From Streptomyces sp. L-9-10 (GTDB lineage Bacteria > Actinomycetota > Actinomycetes > Streptomycetales > Streptomycetaceae), in contig NZ_PHRF01000120.1 of the NCBI RefSeq assembly GCF_004151105.1, forward strand, positions 42,039 to 106,038: 64,000 bases of DNA, written 5' to 3'. Position 1 is the stretch's first letter; each line of letters begins with the position of its first letter. Positions 25,433 to 33,614 of this stretch are shown here, one piece after another. Both the position numbers and the translations under genes were made by a program. The notes below the pieces were generated by a model, which saw only the letters and a list, made by a program, of their open reading frames with translations, did no database searches and was not told the origin of the DNA.

Positions 25433-26194
25433 TCAGTTGAGCGGTCCGCCGGCGACGTACATGACCTGGCCGGAGACGAATCCGGCCTCCTCGCCCGCGA
25501 AGAAGGCGATGGCGTTCGCGATGTCCTCCGGCCTGCCGACACGCTGCACCGGGATCTGGCTCGCCGCCGCGGCCTGGAACTCCTCGAAGCCCATGCCGAT
25601 ACGGGCGGCGGTCTGGGCGGTCATCTCGGTGACGACGAAGCCGGGCGCCACCGCGTTCGCCGTGATGCCGAACTTGCCGAGTTCCTTCGCGAGGGTCTTG
25701 GTGAAGCCCTGGAGACCGGCCTTGACCGCCGCGTAGTTGGCCTGGCCGCGGTTGCCCAGCGCGGAGCTGGAGGAGAGGCTGACGATACGGCCGAACCCGG
25801 CGTCCACCATGTGCTTCTGACACGCCTTGGCCATCAGGAACGCGCCCTTGAGGTGCACGTTCACCACGGTGTCCCAGTCGGACTCGGTCATCTTGAAGAG
25901 CAGATTGTCCCGCAGCACACCCGCGTTGTTGACCAGGATCGTCGGCGCCCCCAGCTCGGCCGCGACCCGTGCGACGGCGGCCTCCACCTGCGCGCCGTCG
26001 GAGACGTCGCAGCCGACGGCGAGTGCCGTGCCGCCGGCCGAGGTGATCTTCTCGACGGTGTCCTTGCACGCCGCCTCGTCGAGGTCGAGTACGGCGACGG
26101 CGCGGCCCTCCGCCGCCAGCCGTACCGCGGTGGCGGCGCCAATACCACGCGCCGCCCCGGTCACGATGGCTACGCGCTGCTCGGTGGTGGACAT
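25433..26194 (-). CDS. fabG: 3-oxoacyl-ACP reductase-like SDR
   Basis: A 253-residue classical SDR. TGAARGIGAA is the coenzyme loop, ILVNNAGVLRDN the structural motif, and SLSSSSALGNRGQANYAAVK the catalytic Ser-Tyr-Lys region. It is closest in style to FabG-type 3-ketoacyl reductases. The start at 26194 (MSTTEQRVAIV) follows GGAG with seven-base spacing. It is the first gene of a two-gene leftward operon, with an operator-like palindrome about 50 bases upstream. Likely an accessory FabG rather than the housekeeping copy. Confidence 0.85.
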   Translation of the reverse strand: MSTTEQRVAIVTGAARGIGAATAVRLAAEGRAVAVLDLDEAACKDTVEKITSAGGTALAVGCDVSDGAQVEAAVARVAAELGAPTILVNNAGVLRDNLLFKMTESDWDTVVNVHLKGAFLMAKACQKHMVDAGFGRIVSLSSSSALGNRGQANYAAVKAGLQGFTKTLAKELGKFGITANAVAPGFVVTEMTAQTAARIGMGFEEFQAAAASQIPVQRVGRPEDIANAIAFFAGEEAGFVSGQVMYVAGGPLN

Positions 26195-26243
26195 CCCTGT
26201 TCTCCTCGCCCTAGGCTCCTGCGGCTCCCGATCACCAAGACCC

Positions 26244-26259
26244 CTGAGCAACCGCTTAG
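26244..26259. promoter_or_regulatory. Operator-like imperfect palindrome upstream of the SDR operon
   Basis: CTGAGCAACCGCTTAG has arms CTRAGC and GCTYAG around four bases, centred about 58 bases before the fabG-like start. It resembles TetR-family sites controlling acyl-metabolism genes. No regulator gene adjoins it. Confidence 0.45.
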
Positions 26260-26424
26260 TAGGTCCAGCAGAGAGACGCTAGAAGCCACGGCACGTGGTG
26301 TCAACGGCCGACCGCGCCGATGGCGGGATCCGGAGCCGACATCACACCGGCACCACACACCACCGGCGGGTCACGTCGCCCGCGTCACCTCGCCCGCGTC
26401 ACGCCGACCTCGCGAGCGGTTCGT

Positions 26425-26808
26425 TCAGCGCACCAGCAGATCGAGCAGCCGCTCGGCCTCCGCCCCCGGGTCGTCCGTCAGTCCGGTGTGTACCGGACCG
26501 GGCTGTACGACGGTCGAGCGCGGCGCGATCAGCCACCGGAACCGCCTGCCCGCGTCATCGTCCGCCGCCTGCCCGGCCGCGTCGCCGCCGCGGCATACGC
26601 TCTCGACCGCGTGCAGCGCCGCCCGTACCCCCACGACATCCGCGTCCGGGTCGAGGATCATCAGCTTGGCCTCGTCCAGATGGGTCCTGGCCGAAACGTA
26701 GGACCGGGCGCGGCAGTAGACCAGTACGCCCGCGTTGAAACACTCACCGCGCTCGACGCGCGGCACGACCCGCAGCAGCGCGTACTCATAGACGTCCTTC
26801 ATGCTCAC
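26425..26808 (-). CDS. DUF3037 protein
   Basis: A 127-residue DUF3037-family protein with characteristic YEYALLRVVPRVERGECFNAGV and a downstream LLDLLVR end. The GTG start overlaps the stop of the HipA-like kinase as GTGA; an ATG two codons later is an alternative. The tight coupling implies stoichiometric expression with the kinase. DUF3037 has no established function; by context it could be a partner or substrate of the kinase. Confidence 0.8.
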   Translation of the reverse strand: MSMKDVYEYALLRVVPRVERGECFNAGVLVYCRARSYVSARTHLDEAKLMILDPDADVVGVRAALHAVESVCRGGDAAGQAADDDAGRRFRWLIAPRSTVVQPGPVHTGLTDDPGAEAERLLDLLVR

Positions 26809-27674
26809 TGGCCGCCGTCCTTGGCGCTCTTCTCGTCTGCCGTCCGCCGTGTGGTCCGCTCTCCGGGCGTCAGCCGGGCGGCCAGCCAACCGGGCGCCCG
26901 TGACGGGCCGTTCGTGGTGGGCGCGTCGAGAATGAGGCGCTCGTGGATCGTGCCGGCCCGCGCGAGCAGAGGCTCCACATACGCGCGGCGCAACGCGTCG
27001 GTGGAGTCGAAGCCGGGCTCGTCGACCAGCCACTCGTCCGGTACGTCGGCGGCGACCTCCGTCAGCAACTCCTCGGTGACCAGCGGCGCCAGCTCGGCGG
27101 CGGCCGACGCGATGTCGGGGCCGAAGGAGGCGAGCACATGGTCGGAGGCGTTGTACGGCTTCGCCGCGGAAGCCGGCGCGCCGGGCCAGTTGTGGTGCCA
27201 GATCATGGTCGCGCCATGGTCGATGAGCCACACGTCACCATGCCAGACGAGCATGTTGGGGTTGCGCCAGGAGCGGTCGACGTTGTTGATGACCGCGTCG
27301 AACCAGACGATCCGCCCGGCCTCCACCGGCCCCACCTGGTAGGCCAGCGGATCGAAGCCGATCGATCCCGGCAGATAGTCCATGCCGAGGTTCAGTCCAC
27401 CGCTCGCCTTCAGCAACTCCTGCACTTCCTGGTCCGGCTCGGAGAGTCCGATGACGGGGTCGAGCCGCATACTCACCAGTTCGGGGATCCTCAGCCCCAG
27501 CCTGCGGGCCAGCTGTCCGCAGATCACCTCCGCGACCAGGGTCTTGCGGCCCTGTCCCGCGCCGGTGAATTTCATGACGTACGTACCGAGATCGTCGGCC
27601 TCGACAATCCCCGGAAGCGAGCCGCCCTCACGCAAGGGCGTGACATAGCGAGTCGCTGTGACTTCGGTGAGCAT
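26805..27674 (-). CDS. HipA-family kinase-like protein
   Basis: A 289-residue protein related to HipA kinases. Seen: GTYVMKFTGAGQG with a likely ATP-contacting K35, the catalytic loop VINNVDRSWRNPNM near 128-141 (D133) and the metal-binding DHG at 152-154 (WLIDHGATM). It lacks the N-terminal HipB-binding subdomain of classical HipA and no HipB-like gene is adjacent. It is translated just upstream of DUF3037 with a four-base overlap. A TATAAC -10 box lies eight bases before the ATG, so the message is nearly leaderless. Whether it phosphorylates a protein, tRNA synthetase or small molecule is unknown. Confidence 0.78.
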   Translation of the reverse strand: MLTEVTATRYVTPLREGGSLPGIVEADDLGTYVMKFTGAGQGRKTLVAEVICGQLARRLGLRIPELVSMRLDPVIGLSEPDQEVQELLKASGGLNLGMDYLPGSIGFDPLAYQVGPVEAGRIVWFDAVINNVDRSWRNPNMLVWHGDVWLIDHGATMIWHHNWPGAPASAAKPYNASDHVLASFGPDIASAAAELAPLVTEELLTEVAADVPDEWLVDEPGFDSTDALRRAYVEPLLARAGTIHERLILDAPTTNGPSRAPGWLAARLTPGERTTRRTADEKSAKDGGQ

Positions 27675-27682
27675 TTCCCCAG

Positions 27683-27688
27683 GTTATA
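27683..27688 (-). promoter_or_regulatory. -10 box TATAAC for the HipA-like/DUF3037 pair
   Basis: TATAAC on the minus strand ends eight bases before the ATG at 27674, giving a leader of zero to two bases. Confidence 0.45.
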
Positions 27689-27823
27689 CGGCTGGGGTGC
27701 CTTATGATCCACGGAATATCGCACAGGGTCCCCATTCCGGCACATCGCCACGATCACCTCCGGGGAGGGTCCGGGGAGTCTCGCCCGCACCGTTTCCTCT
27801 CCACAACGGACCTGCGAGGTTCT

Positions 27824-28957
27824 TCAGTCGAGGCCGGAGAAGGAACGGAAGAGGTGTTCGGCGAAGGCAGGGTCGTGTTGGTTGTCGATCAGGTGCTGGA
27901 TGTACCCGTTGGGATCCAGGCGCGCTGTGGTCAGGGTGCTTTCGTAGGCCGGGGTGAACTCCTCACGCAGTTGTTGGGCGTATTTCGACAGGGCGGCATC
28001 CGCCTGCTGGGTGTCGTCGAGGGGGAAGTCCAGGCGCTCGGCGAGCATTTCGGCCTGGATGAAGGCGTCGGTGATCCCCCGCCCGGGTGTGGGGTCCTTG
28101 TTGTGCGCGGCGTCACCGACCAGCGCCCATCCGGGGCCGTGCGGCCGGCGGAAGAAGTTGGGGAGGTCCGAACAGCAGTACAGGCGGTCTTCCTGTTTTC
28201 CTTCGGCGAGTTGCCGGTCCAGCTCCGTCGACGACTGCCTGGCCATCTCCCGGTAGGTGTGCTGCCGGTCGTCGTGGGCGGGGATGGTACGGGAGACCTG
28301 CACGGATACGAGGGTCAGCCCGTCCTGGGTGGGAATGCAGCCGGCCCCCATGCCGTGTCCGGTGTAGATCTGCACACCGGGGTCGGGGATGCCGCTCCAG
28401 TAGGAGTAGTAGACACGGGTGCTGCGGGGATCCTGCCGCACGAAGGGTGCGTGGGCCAGGCGGGCCACGGTGGAGTTCCGGCCGTCGGCGCCGATGACCA
28501 GGTGGGCGCGGGCCAGGGTGGTGGAGCCTCGCGGGGTGCCGTGGCGCACGCCGGTCACCTTCCCGTCCTCCCACTGCAGATCCACGACCGTGGTGCGGGG
28601 ACGGAACTCGGCGCCCGCGCGGATGGCTGCCTGCACCAAGAGGTGGTCCAGGGCGTAACGGCGGGGAGCGCAGCCCCCGGTGATCGTCCCGAGGGCGGGG
28701 GCGGGGCCTGTGAAGCGGGCACCGGGAAAGCTGAGGGACAGGCGGGTCAGCAGCGGCGCGCCTGTGGCGAGTACCTCGCCCAGGAGGCCCCACCGTTCCA
28801 GGCGGGCCAGTCCGGGCTGGTGGATGTAGAGAGTGGACAGGGTGTCGCTGGGGAAGCGGGCGCGGTCCAGCAACAGGACCCTGCGGCCGGTACGGGCCAG
28901 CAGCAGGGCGACGGCTGCTCCGGCACAGCGCGCGCCCACCACGATCACGTCGTACAT
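27824..28957 (-). CDS. FAD-dependent monooxygenase / geranylgeranyl-reductase-like flavoprotein
   Basis: A 377-residue flavoprotein: MYDVIVVGARCAGAAVA is the FAD loop, VIGADGRNSTVARLA the second ribityl-binding motif, and WALVGDAAHNKDPTPGRGIT the GD motif contacting FAD. This layout fits the PHBH/FAD_binding_3 group of aromatic hydroxylases and relatives. The start at 28957 is the first methionine before the FAD loop. It is divergent from an MmyB-type regulator, which may control it. The substrate is unknown. Confidence 0.85.
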   Translation of the reverse strand: MYDVIVVGARCAGAAVALLLARTGRRVLLLDRARFPSDTLSTLYIHQPGLARLERWGLLGEVLATGAPLLTRLSLSFPGARFTGPAPALGTITGGCAPRRYALDHLLVQAAIRAGAEFRPRTTVVDLQWEDGKVTGVRHGTPRGSTTLARAHLVIGADGRNSTVARLAHAPFVRQDPRSTRVYYSYWSGIPDPGVQIYTGHGMGAGCIPTQDGLTLVSVQVSRTIPAHDDRQHTYREMARQSSTELDRQLAEGKQEDRLYCCSDLPNFFRRPHGPGWALVGDAAHNKDPTPGRGITDAFIQAEMLAERLDFPLDDTQQADAALSKYAQQLREEFTPAYESTLTTARLDPNGYIQHLIDNQHDPAFAEHLFRSFSGLD

Positions 28958-29200
28958 GTCGGGCCCATCGGGAAGTGGTGCGCCGCGACGGCGGTCGCGG
29001 GTCTGGTGTGCCGCCGGCCGAGGTCGGAGAGGATCTCCAGGGGCCAGGTGCCGTTCACGTCGTGCCTCCTCGGGGCGGTCGCCCGGTTCAACGACGGCGG
29101 CCGACGGAAGTGCCGTACCGCGCCGAGACGGCACCCCGCGGAACCGCGCCTTCCGCCGCTGGGCCCGTGCACCTGCCCGGGTCGGCCAGGGGGGTCATTT

Positions 29201-29214
29201 TCTTCCCAGGAAGA
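29201..29214. promoter_or_regulatory. 14-base palindrome between FAD monooxygenase and MmyB-like regulator
   Basis: TCTTCC-CA-GGAAGA lies 37 bases before the regulator start in the divergent region, a natural place for autoregulation. Confidence 0.45.
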
Positions 29215-29250
29215 TCGTGACTCTCCCGTCCATGCGGCGGACCTGGCACC

Positions 29251-30099
29251 GTGGAGGACATGAAGGGTGCGAAGGAGAATAAAAGCCGCGAGCTTGCCGC
29301 GTTCCTGCGTGCTCGCCGCGGTGAGGTCTCCCCCCGGCAGGCCGGGCTGGCCGTGCGTGAACACTCGCGGAAGGTCGCCGGGCTGCGCCGGGAGGAGGTG
29401 GCGGGCCGGGCCGGGATCAGCGTGGACTACTACACCCGCCTGGAACAGGGCCGGCTTCCCGCACCGTCCGGGAGCGTCCTGGACGCGCTCGCCCACGCTC
29501 TGCTGCTCGACGACGACCAGCGCGACTACCTGCGCCGGCTGGCCGACCTGGCCCCTGCCGCGCGCCACCGGCGCACCCGGCCGCAGCTGGTGCCGGGGCC
29601 GGTACGGGCCGTGCTCGCCGATCTGGGCACCACGCCCGCCGTGGTACTGGGACGGTTCACGGACATCCTGGCCTGGAACCCTCTCGCGGCCGAGCTGCTG
29701 TGTGATTTCGGCGCCGTCCCCGAAGCGCGGCGCAACTTTCTCTGGCTGACGTTCCTCGACCCGGGCATGCGCGAGCGGCTTCCGGACTGGCATCTGTCGG
29801 CCGGGGAATGCGTGGCCTATCTGCGCATGGACGCCGGTCGCCACCCGAGCGATCCCCGTCTCGGCGAACTGGTGGAGCAGCTCAGCACCGCGGACTCGGA
29901 GTTCCAGCACTGGTGGGCCACCCACCGGGTCTCCGGCAGGAGCTTCGGCAGCAAGCGGATCCTGCATCCGACGGCCGGCGAGATCCGGCTGGACTGGCAG
30001 GTCCTCACCATCGCCCAGGAGCGCGACCAGTTCCTCGTGGTCATGCCCGCCTCCGACGAGGACAGCGGCCAACGGCTCAGGGCCCTGGGCACACCGTAA
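29251..30099 (+). CDS. XRE-family regulator with MmyB-type ligand-binding domain
   Basis: A 282-residue regulator. The N-terminal XRE helix-turn-helix includes LRREEVAGRAGISVDYYTRLEQ (a typical MmyB start). The C-terminal part has NPLAAELLCDFGAVP and NFLWLTFLDPGMRERLPDW, matching the PAS-like MmyB ligand-binding domain that binds fatty-acid-like ligands in a solved structure. The GTG at 29251 or ATG at 29260 could start it; GGAGG is too close to the ATG, so the GTG is kept. An SDR gene follows after 94 bases and an FAD enzyme is divergent. MmyB-like regulators commonly control adjacent SDR genes. Confidence 0.88.
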   Translation: MEDMKGAKENKSRELAAFLRARRGEVSPRQAGLAVREHSRKVAGLRREEVAGRAGISVDYYTRLEQGRLPAPSGSVLDALAHALLLDDDQRDYLRRLADLAPAARHRRTRPQLVPGPVRAVLADLGTTPAVVLGRFTDILAWNPLAAELLCDFGAVPEARRNFLWLTFLDPGMRERLPDWHLSAGECVAYLRMDAGRHPSDPRLGELVEQLSTADSEFQHWWATHRVSGRSFGSKRILHPTAGEIRLDWQVLTIAQERDQFLVVMPASDEDSGQRLRALGTP

Positions 30100-30193
30100 G
30101 AACGCGCATGGCACGACCATGCGCCACACCTCTGGAAGGAGGCCGAGGCGCGAGGCCCCCGAAACGCGCGGGGCCCGGCGCCTCCACAAACCC

Positions 30194-30886
30194 ATGACCA
30201 CCACACTCATCACCGGAGCCACCCGCGGGCTCGGCCTGGAGACCGCCCGCAGGCTGACCGCGGCCGGGCACACCGTCTACCTCGGCGCACGCGACCTGGA
30301 ACGCGGCCAGGAAGCCGCCCGGCAGACCGGCGCCCGCGCGATACAACTCGACGTCACCGACGAGGAATCGGTGCGGGCCGCCGCGAAACTGGTCCGCGAG
30401 GAAGCCGGAACACTCGACGTCCTCATCAACAACGCAGGTATCGCAGGCACCTGGGATCCACCCGCCGAGATCACCGCCGCCGCCATGGAGACCGTCTACG
30501 CCACCAACGTGTTCGGCCTCGTCCGCGTCACCCACGCCTTCCTGCCCCTCCTGGGCACCAGCGGCCACCCCGTCATCGTGAACGTCAGCAGCAGCGGCGG
30601 ATCCCTCACCCGCTGCGGCGACCCCACCAGCCTCGAAGCGACCTTCCCGATGGTGGCCTACTGCTCGTCCAAGACCGCCGTCAACATGATCACCGTCCAG
30701 TACGCCAACGCCTTCCCCCAGATGCGGATCAACGCGGTCCACCCGGGAAGCATCGCCACCGACTTCAACCCGCGCGGCGAGCGGAGCGCCGAAGAGTGCG
30801 CCGAGTTCATCGTCCGCATGGCCGCCGTCGGCCCCGACGGCCCCACCGGCGCCTTCCTCGAAGACGACGGCCCCGTCCCCTGGTAG
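30194..30886 (+). CDS. SDR-family oxidoreductase next to the MmyB-like regulator
   Basis: A 230-residue SDR: TLITGATRGLGLETAR is the coenzyme loop, LDVLINNAGIAG the NNAG motif, and VSSSGGSL followed by YCSSK the catalytic Ser-Tyr-Lys set. The C-terminus is short. The ATG at 30194 is the methionine directly before the Rossmann strand; no ribosome site is obvious. Its position after the regulator suggests co-regulation. Substrate unknown. Confidence 0.82.
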   Translation: MTTTLITGATRGLGLETARRLTAAGHTVYLGARDLERGQEAARQTGARAIQLDVTDEESVRAAAKLVREEAGTLDVLINNAGIAGTWDPPAEITAAAMETVYATNVFGLVRVTHAFLPLLGTSGHPVIVNVSSSGGSLTRCGDPTSLEATFPMVAYCSSKTAVNMITVQYANAFPQMRINAVHPGSIATDFNPRGERSAEECAEFIVRMAAVGPDGPTGAFLEDDGPVPW

Positions 30887-31215
30887 GAGCGGCCGGGCAG
30901 TTCCACGCGCTCGCCGTCGATGACAGTCTTGAGGGTGGCGTCCACGGCTGTCACCAACCTCTGTGTCCGGTGCACCCGGACTTCGTTTCGGCCGCGTCCC
31001 TGAGCCGGTGCACCCAGTCCTTGAGGCCGGCGTCATCTCCGGTATCCAGGTGGCCCAGCCGCGGCGACGGTGATGACGTGCAAGAGCGGGTGTCGTGTGT
31101 GCAGCGAATCCGGCATCGGGTGCTCCTTGGGTGGTGGTGTGACGAGGACCTGGTCCTCGGGCGGGGAAGCGGCGGTGTTCGAGGACTGCGGCGAGGGTGC
31201 AGACGGGGTCAGGCG
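30887..31215. other. Gene-free stretch before the oxidoreductase remnant
   Basis: About 330 bases in which I see no credible gene in any frame. Short open frames have the composition of non-coding or decayed DNA. It borders two truncated genes and may be decayed remnant. Confidence 0.4.
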
Positions 31216-31543
31216 TCACGTTCCGGGGACGATGACGACCTTGCCGAGGACTGTGCGGGACTCGGCGAGCGCGAGCGCCGAGGCGGCGTCGGCCAGCGGA
31301 ATCTCCGCGGCGATCCGCGGGACCAGGGAAACGGTCGGCCACCAGCCGCAGCACCTGGGCGAGGTCCTCGTTCAGCCGACGCTGCCAGGACTCCCTGCAG
31401 CGCTTGCCCGCCCAGTAGTTGTAGAAGTGCGCGCTCTTGCCGTTGGGCAGGGAGTTCCACGCGGCGAGCCGCGCGAACAGCTTCAGCACCGGCAGCCGCG
31501 AGTTGCCTTCCTCGTCCTTCGTGGCCGCGGTGCCGTACGACAC
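31216..31543 (-). pseudogene. Remnant of an MDR-family (quinone oxidoreductase-like) dehydrogenase
   Basis: The minus strand encodes the C-terminal part of a medium-chain dehydrogenase/quinone reductase: LPVLKLFARLAAWNSLPNG, then FYNYWAGKR in one frame, switching near 31320 to AAEIPLADAASALALAESRT and LGKVVIVPGT ending at 31216. The N-terminal two thirds and the coenzyme loop are missing, and one frameshift separates the remaining pieces. Its cut 5' end meets a truncated peptidase gene on the other strand. Confidence 0.7.
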
Positions 31544-31841
31544 GTACTGGGAGGAGCGCTATCTCGGCCATCCGGACATCCAGCCGGAGAACTACGACCG
31601 CTGTTCGCTGATCCCCTACGCGGACAGGCTGACCCGGCCGCTGATGCTCGTCCACGGGCTCGCCGACGACAATGTGTTCCCCGCCCATACGCTGCGGCTC
31701 TCCGCCGCGCTGCTCGCCGCGGGCCGGCCGCACACCGTACTGCCGCTGCCGGGGGCGGGCCATCTCGTCACCCGGGTGGGGCAGGCGGACACACTTCTGC
31801 GCCACGAACTCGGCTTTCTCAGGGAGTCTCTCGGTATCTGA
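31530..31841 (+). pseudogene. 5'-truncated S9 (prolyl oligopeptidase-type) peptidase
   Basis: About 104 C-terminal residues of a DPP-IV/S9 peptidase: YDTYWEERYLGHPDIQPENY, the catalytic aspartate in VHGLADDNVFPAHT and the catalytic histidine in LPLPGAGHLV. The nucleophilic serine segment and beta-propeller are absent, and the in-frame sequence upstream belongs to the antisense of the dehydrogenase remnant. Not expected to be functional. Confidence 0.75.
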
Positions 31842-31921
31842 ACATCGCGGCGGGTATAGCCGTACCTATCGCTGAGCGGCCGACCGGCCGACGCGGAGCC
31901 CATCAGGGATCGGAGCTCGGT

Positions 31922-32407
31922 ATGACGGGAACGCAGGGGACCGCACGGATCGTCACACGCCGGACCGTGGTCGCGGCGGCGGGCGCGACGGGGCTGGCGG
32001 CGGCGCTGGTCGCGTGCGGCTCGGACGCTCCGGCGGAGTCGGGGGCGGGGACGGAGTCGGGGTCCGCTGCCGGGAAGTCCACCACACCCGACGACAGCGC
32101 GGGCAGCGGCGCGGGCCCGGCCGACGCCCTCGCGAAGACCAGCGAGATCCCGGAGGGCGGCGGGATGGTCTTCGCCGACCAGGGCGTGGTGGTCACCCAG
32201 CCCACGGCGGGCGAGTTCAAGGCGTTCTCCTCGAAGTGCACCCACGCGGGCTGCGCCGTGAAGGACATCTCCGACGGGATCATCCACTGCCCCTGTCACG
32301 GCAGCCAGTTCAGCGCGGCGGACGGCAGTGTGAAGGCCGGACCCGCGACACAGCCGCTGCCGGCGACACCGATCAAGGTCACCGGGGACTCGATCACGCT
32401 CGCATGA
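31922..32407 (+). CDS. Rieske [2Fe-2S] Tat lipoprotein
   Basis: A 161-residue exported iron-sulfur protein. The N-terminus TRRTVVAAAGATGLAAALVAC combines a twin-arginine with a lipobox-like cysteine. A Ser/Gly-rich linker precedes the Rieske domain, with cluster motifs CTHAGC and CPCHGSQF. The ATG at 31922 follows GGAG. Such small Rieske lipoproteins are common in Streptomyces and of unclear function, possibly electron transfer at the outer membrane face. Confidence 0.9.
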   Translation: MTGTQGTARIVTRRTVVAAAGATGLAAALVACGSDAPAESGAGTESGSAAGKSTTPDDSAGSGAGPADALAKTSEIPEGGGMVFADQGVVVTQPTAGEFKAFSSKCTHAGCAVKDISDGIIHCPCHGSQFSAADGSVKAGPATQPLPATPIKVTGDSITLA

Positions 32408-32623
32408 CCTGACGCGTGTCCGGGCGCCCGTGCCACACATGCCCGTGCCACACATGCCCGCACCGCGGATGCCCGTAGCCCGGATGTCCCTACCCCGGGC
32501 GTCCGTGGCCCGGACGCCCGCACCCATGACCGGCGGCCGGCGGGCTTCACTTTTCGTCGGCAGAAGGTGAAGCCTCCGGCCGCCCCACCCCGTTCCGTCC
32601 TGTTCCGCCTGTTCCGTCCTCGG

Positions 32624-33541
32624 TCAGCCGCCGACCACCTGGTTCGCGGCCCCGGCCGCTTCCCGCAGCGCCTCGACGGCGGCCCGGATCGACGGACGGC
32701 GGTCCGCGTCCGTCCGCCACACGGCGTAGACATGCCGGCGCATCCGCTGCCGTACGGGCACGACCGCCACACCCTCCGGCACGGCGCCGCGTCCCAGCCG
32801 GGGCGCGACGCAGACCCCGAGTCCCTCCGCGATCAGCGCGAGCTGGGTGTGGTACTCCCCCGCGAGATGCGCGATCCGCGGCTCGAACCCCTTCGAGCGC
32901 AGCGTGAACATCAGCCACTCATAGCAGAATTCGCCTTCCGGCCAGGAGACCCAGGGGTCGTCCGCGAACTCCTCCAGGTCCACTTCCGACCGGTCCGCGA
33001 GCGGATGGTCCGCGGGCATGGCCACATCGGGGACGTCGTCGAGCAGATGCGCCGTCGCCAGGCCGCCCGGCACCGGCAGCCGCTTGTTGCTCCAGTCCAG
33101 CACCACGGCGAGATCGAGATCGCCCCTGACGACCCCGCGGATCCCGGCCTCCGGCTCCAGCTCCCGCGACCGGACCCGCAGCTCCGGATGGCCCTCGCGC
33201 AGCGCGCGGATCGCCAGCGGGAAGAGCCCGCGGGCGGCCGTCGGGAAGGCCGAGATCCGCACTTCCCCGACCACCCGGCCGCGCTGCGCCTCGATGTCCG
33301 ACTGGGCGACCTCGACCTGGGAGAGGATCCGCGCGGCGTGGTCGGCGAGCAGCCGCCCGGCGTCGGTGAGCCGTACGCCGCGCCCGTTCCTGGCCAGCAG
33401 TTGCTGGCCCACCTCACGCTCCAGTTTGGCCATCTGCTGGGAGACGGCGGAGGTGGTGACGTGCAGTCCCTCGGCGGCGCCGCTCACCGAGCCGTGGCGG
33501 GCCAGGGCATCCAGCGTGCGCAGGCGCTCCAGATTCAACAT
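32624..33541 (-). CDS. LysR-family transcriptional regulator
   Basis: A 305-residue LysR protein: the helix-turn-helix MLNLERLRTLDALARHGSVS followed by AAEGLHVTTSAVSQQMAKLE, then a periplasmic-binding-like effector domain (VVGEVRISAFPTAARGLFP; DLAVVLDW; EFADDPWVSW). It is divergent from an EamA transporter and probably regulates it. The ATG at 33541 has no ribosome site, but a TAGTAT -10 box ends seven bases upstream, indicating a leaderless message. Confidence 0.9.
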   Translation of the reverse strand: MLNLERLRTLDALARHGSVSGAAEGLHVTTSAVSQQMAKLEREVGQQLLARNGRGVRLTDAGRLLADHAARILSQVEVAQSDIEAQRGRVVGEVRISAFPTAARGLFPLAIRALREGHPELRVRSRELEPEAGIRGVVRGDLDLAVVLDWSNKRLPVPGGLATAHLLDDVPDVAMPADHPLADRSEVDLEEFADDPWVSWPEGEFCYEWLMFTLRSKGFEPRIAHLAGEYHTQLALIAEGLGVCVAPRLGRGAVPEGVAVVPVRQRMRRHVYAVWRTDADRRPSIRAAVEALREAAGAANQVVGG

Positions 33542-33548
33542 GTAAGCA

Positions 33549-33554
33549 ATACTA
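33549..33554 (-). promoter_or_regulatory. -10 box TAGTAT of the leaderless LysR gene
   Basis: TAGTAT on the minus strand lies exactly seven bases before the ATG at 33541. The 73-base divergent region must also carry the transporter promoter. Confidence 0.55.
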
Positions 33555-33614
33555 ATCAGAATGGTGGACATAATCTCGCTTGTTCTACGAGATGCTCCAC
33601 GCCAGGCTGTCCGT

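Noticed and set aside
30077..31543. Minus-strand open frame of 488 codons
   Set aside because: Only its first 75 codons resemble a protein (the MDR remnant); the rest is shadow of the SDR gene and non-coding DNA.
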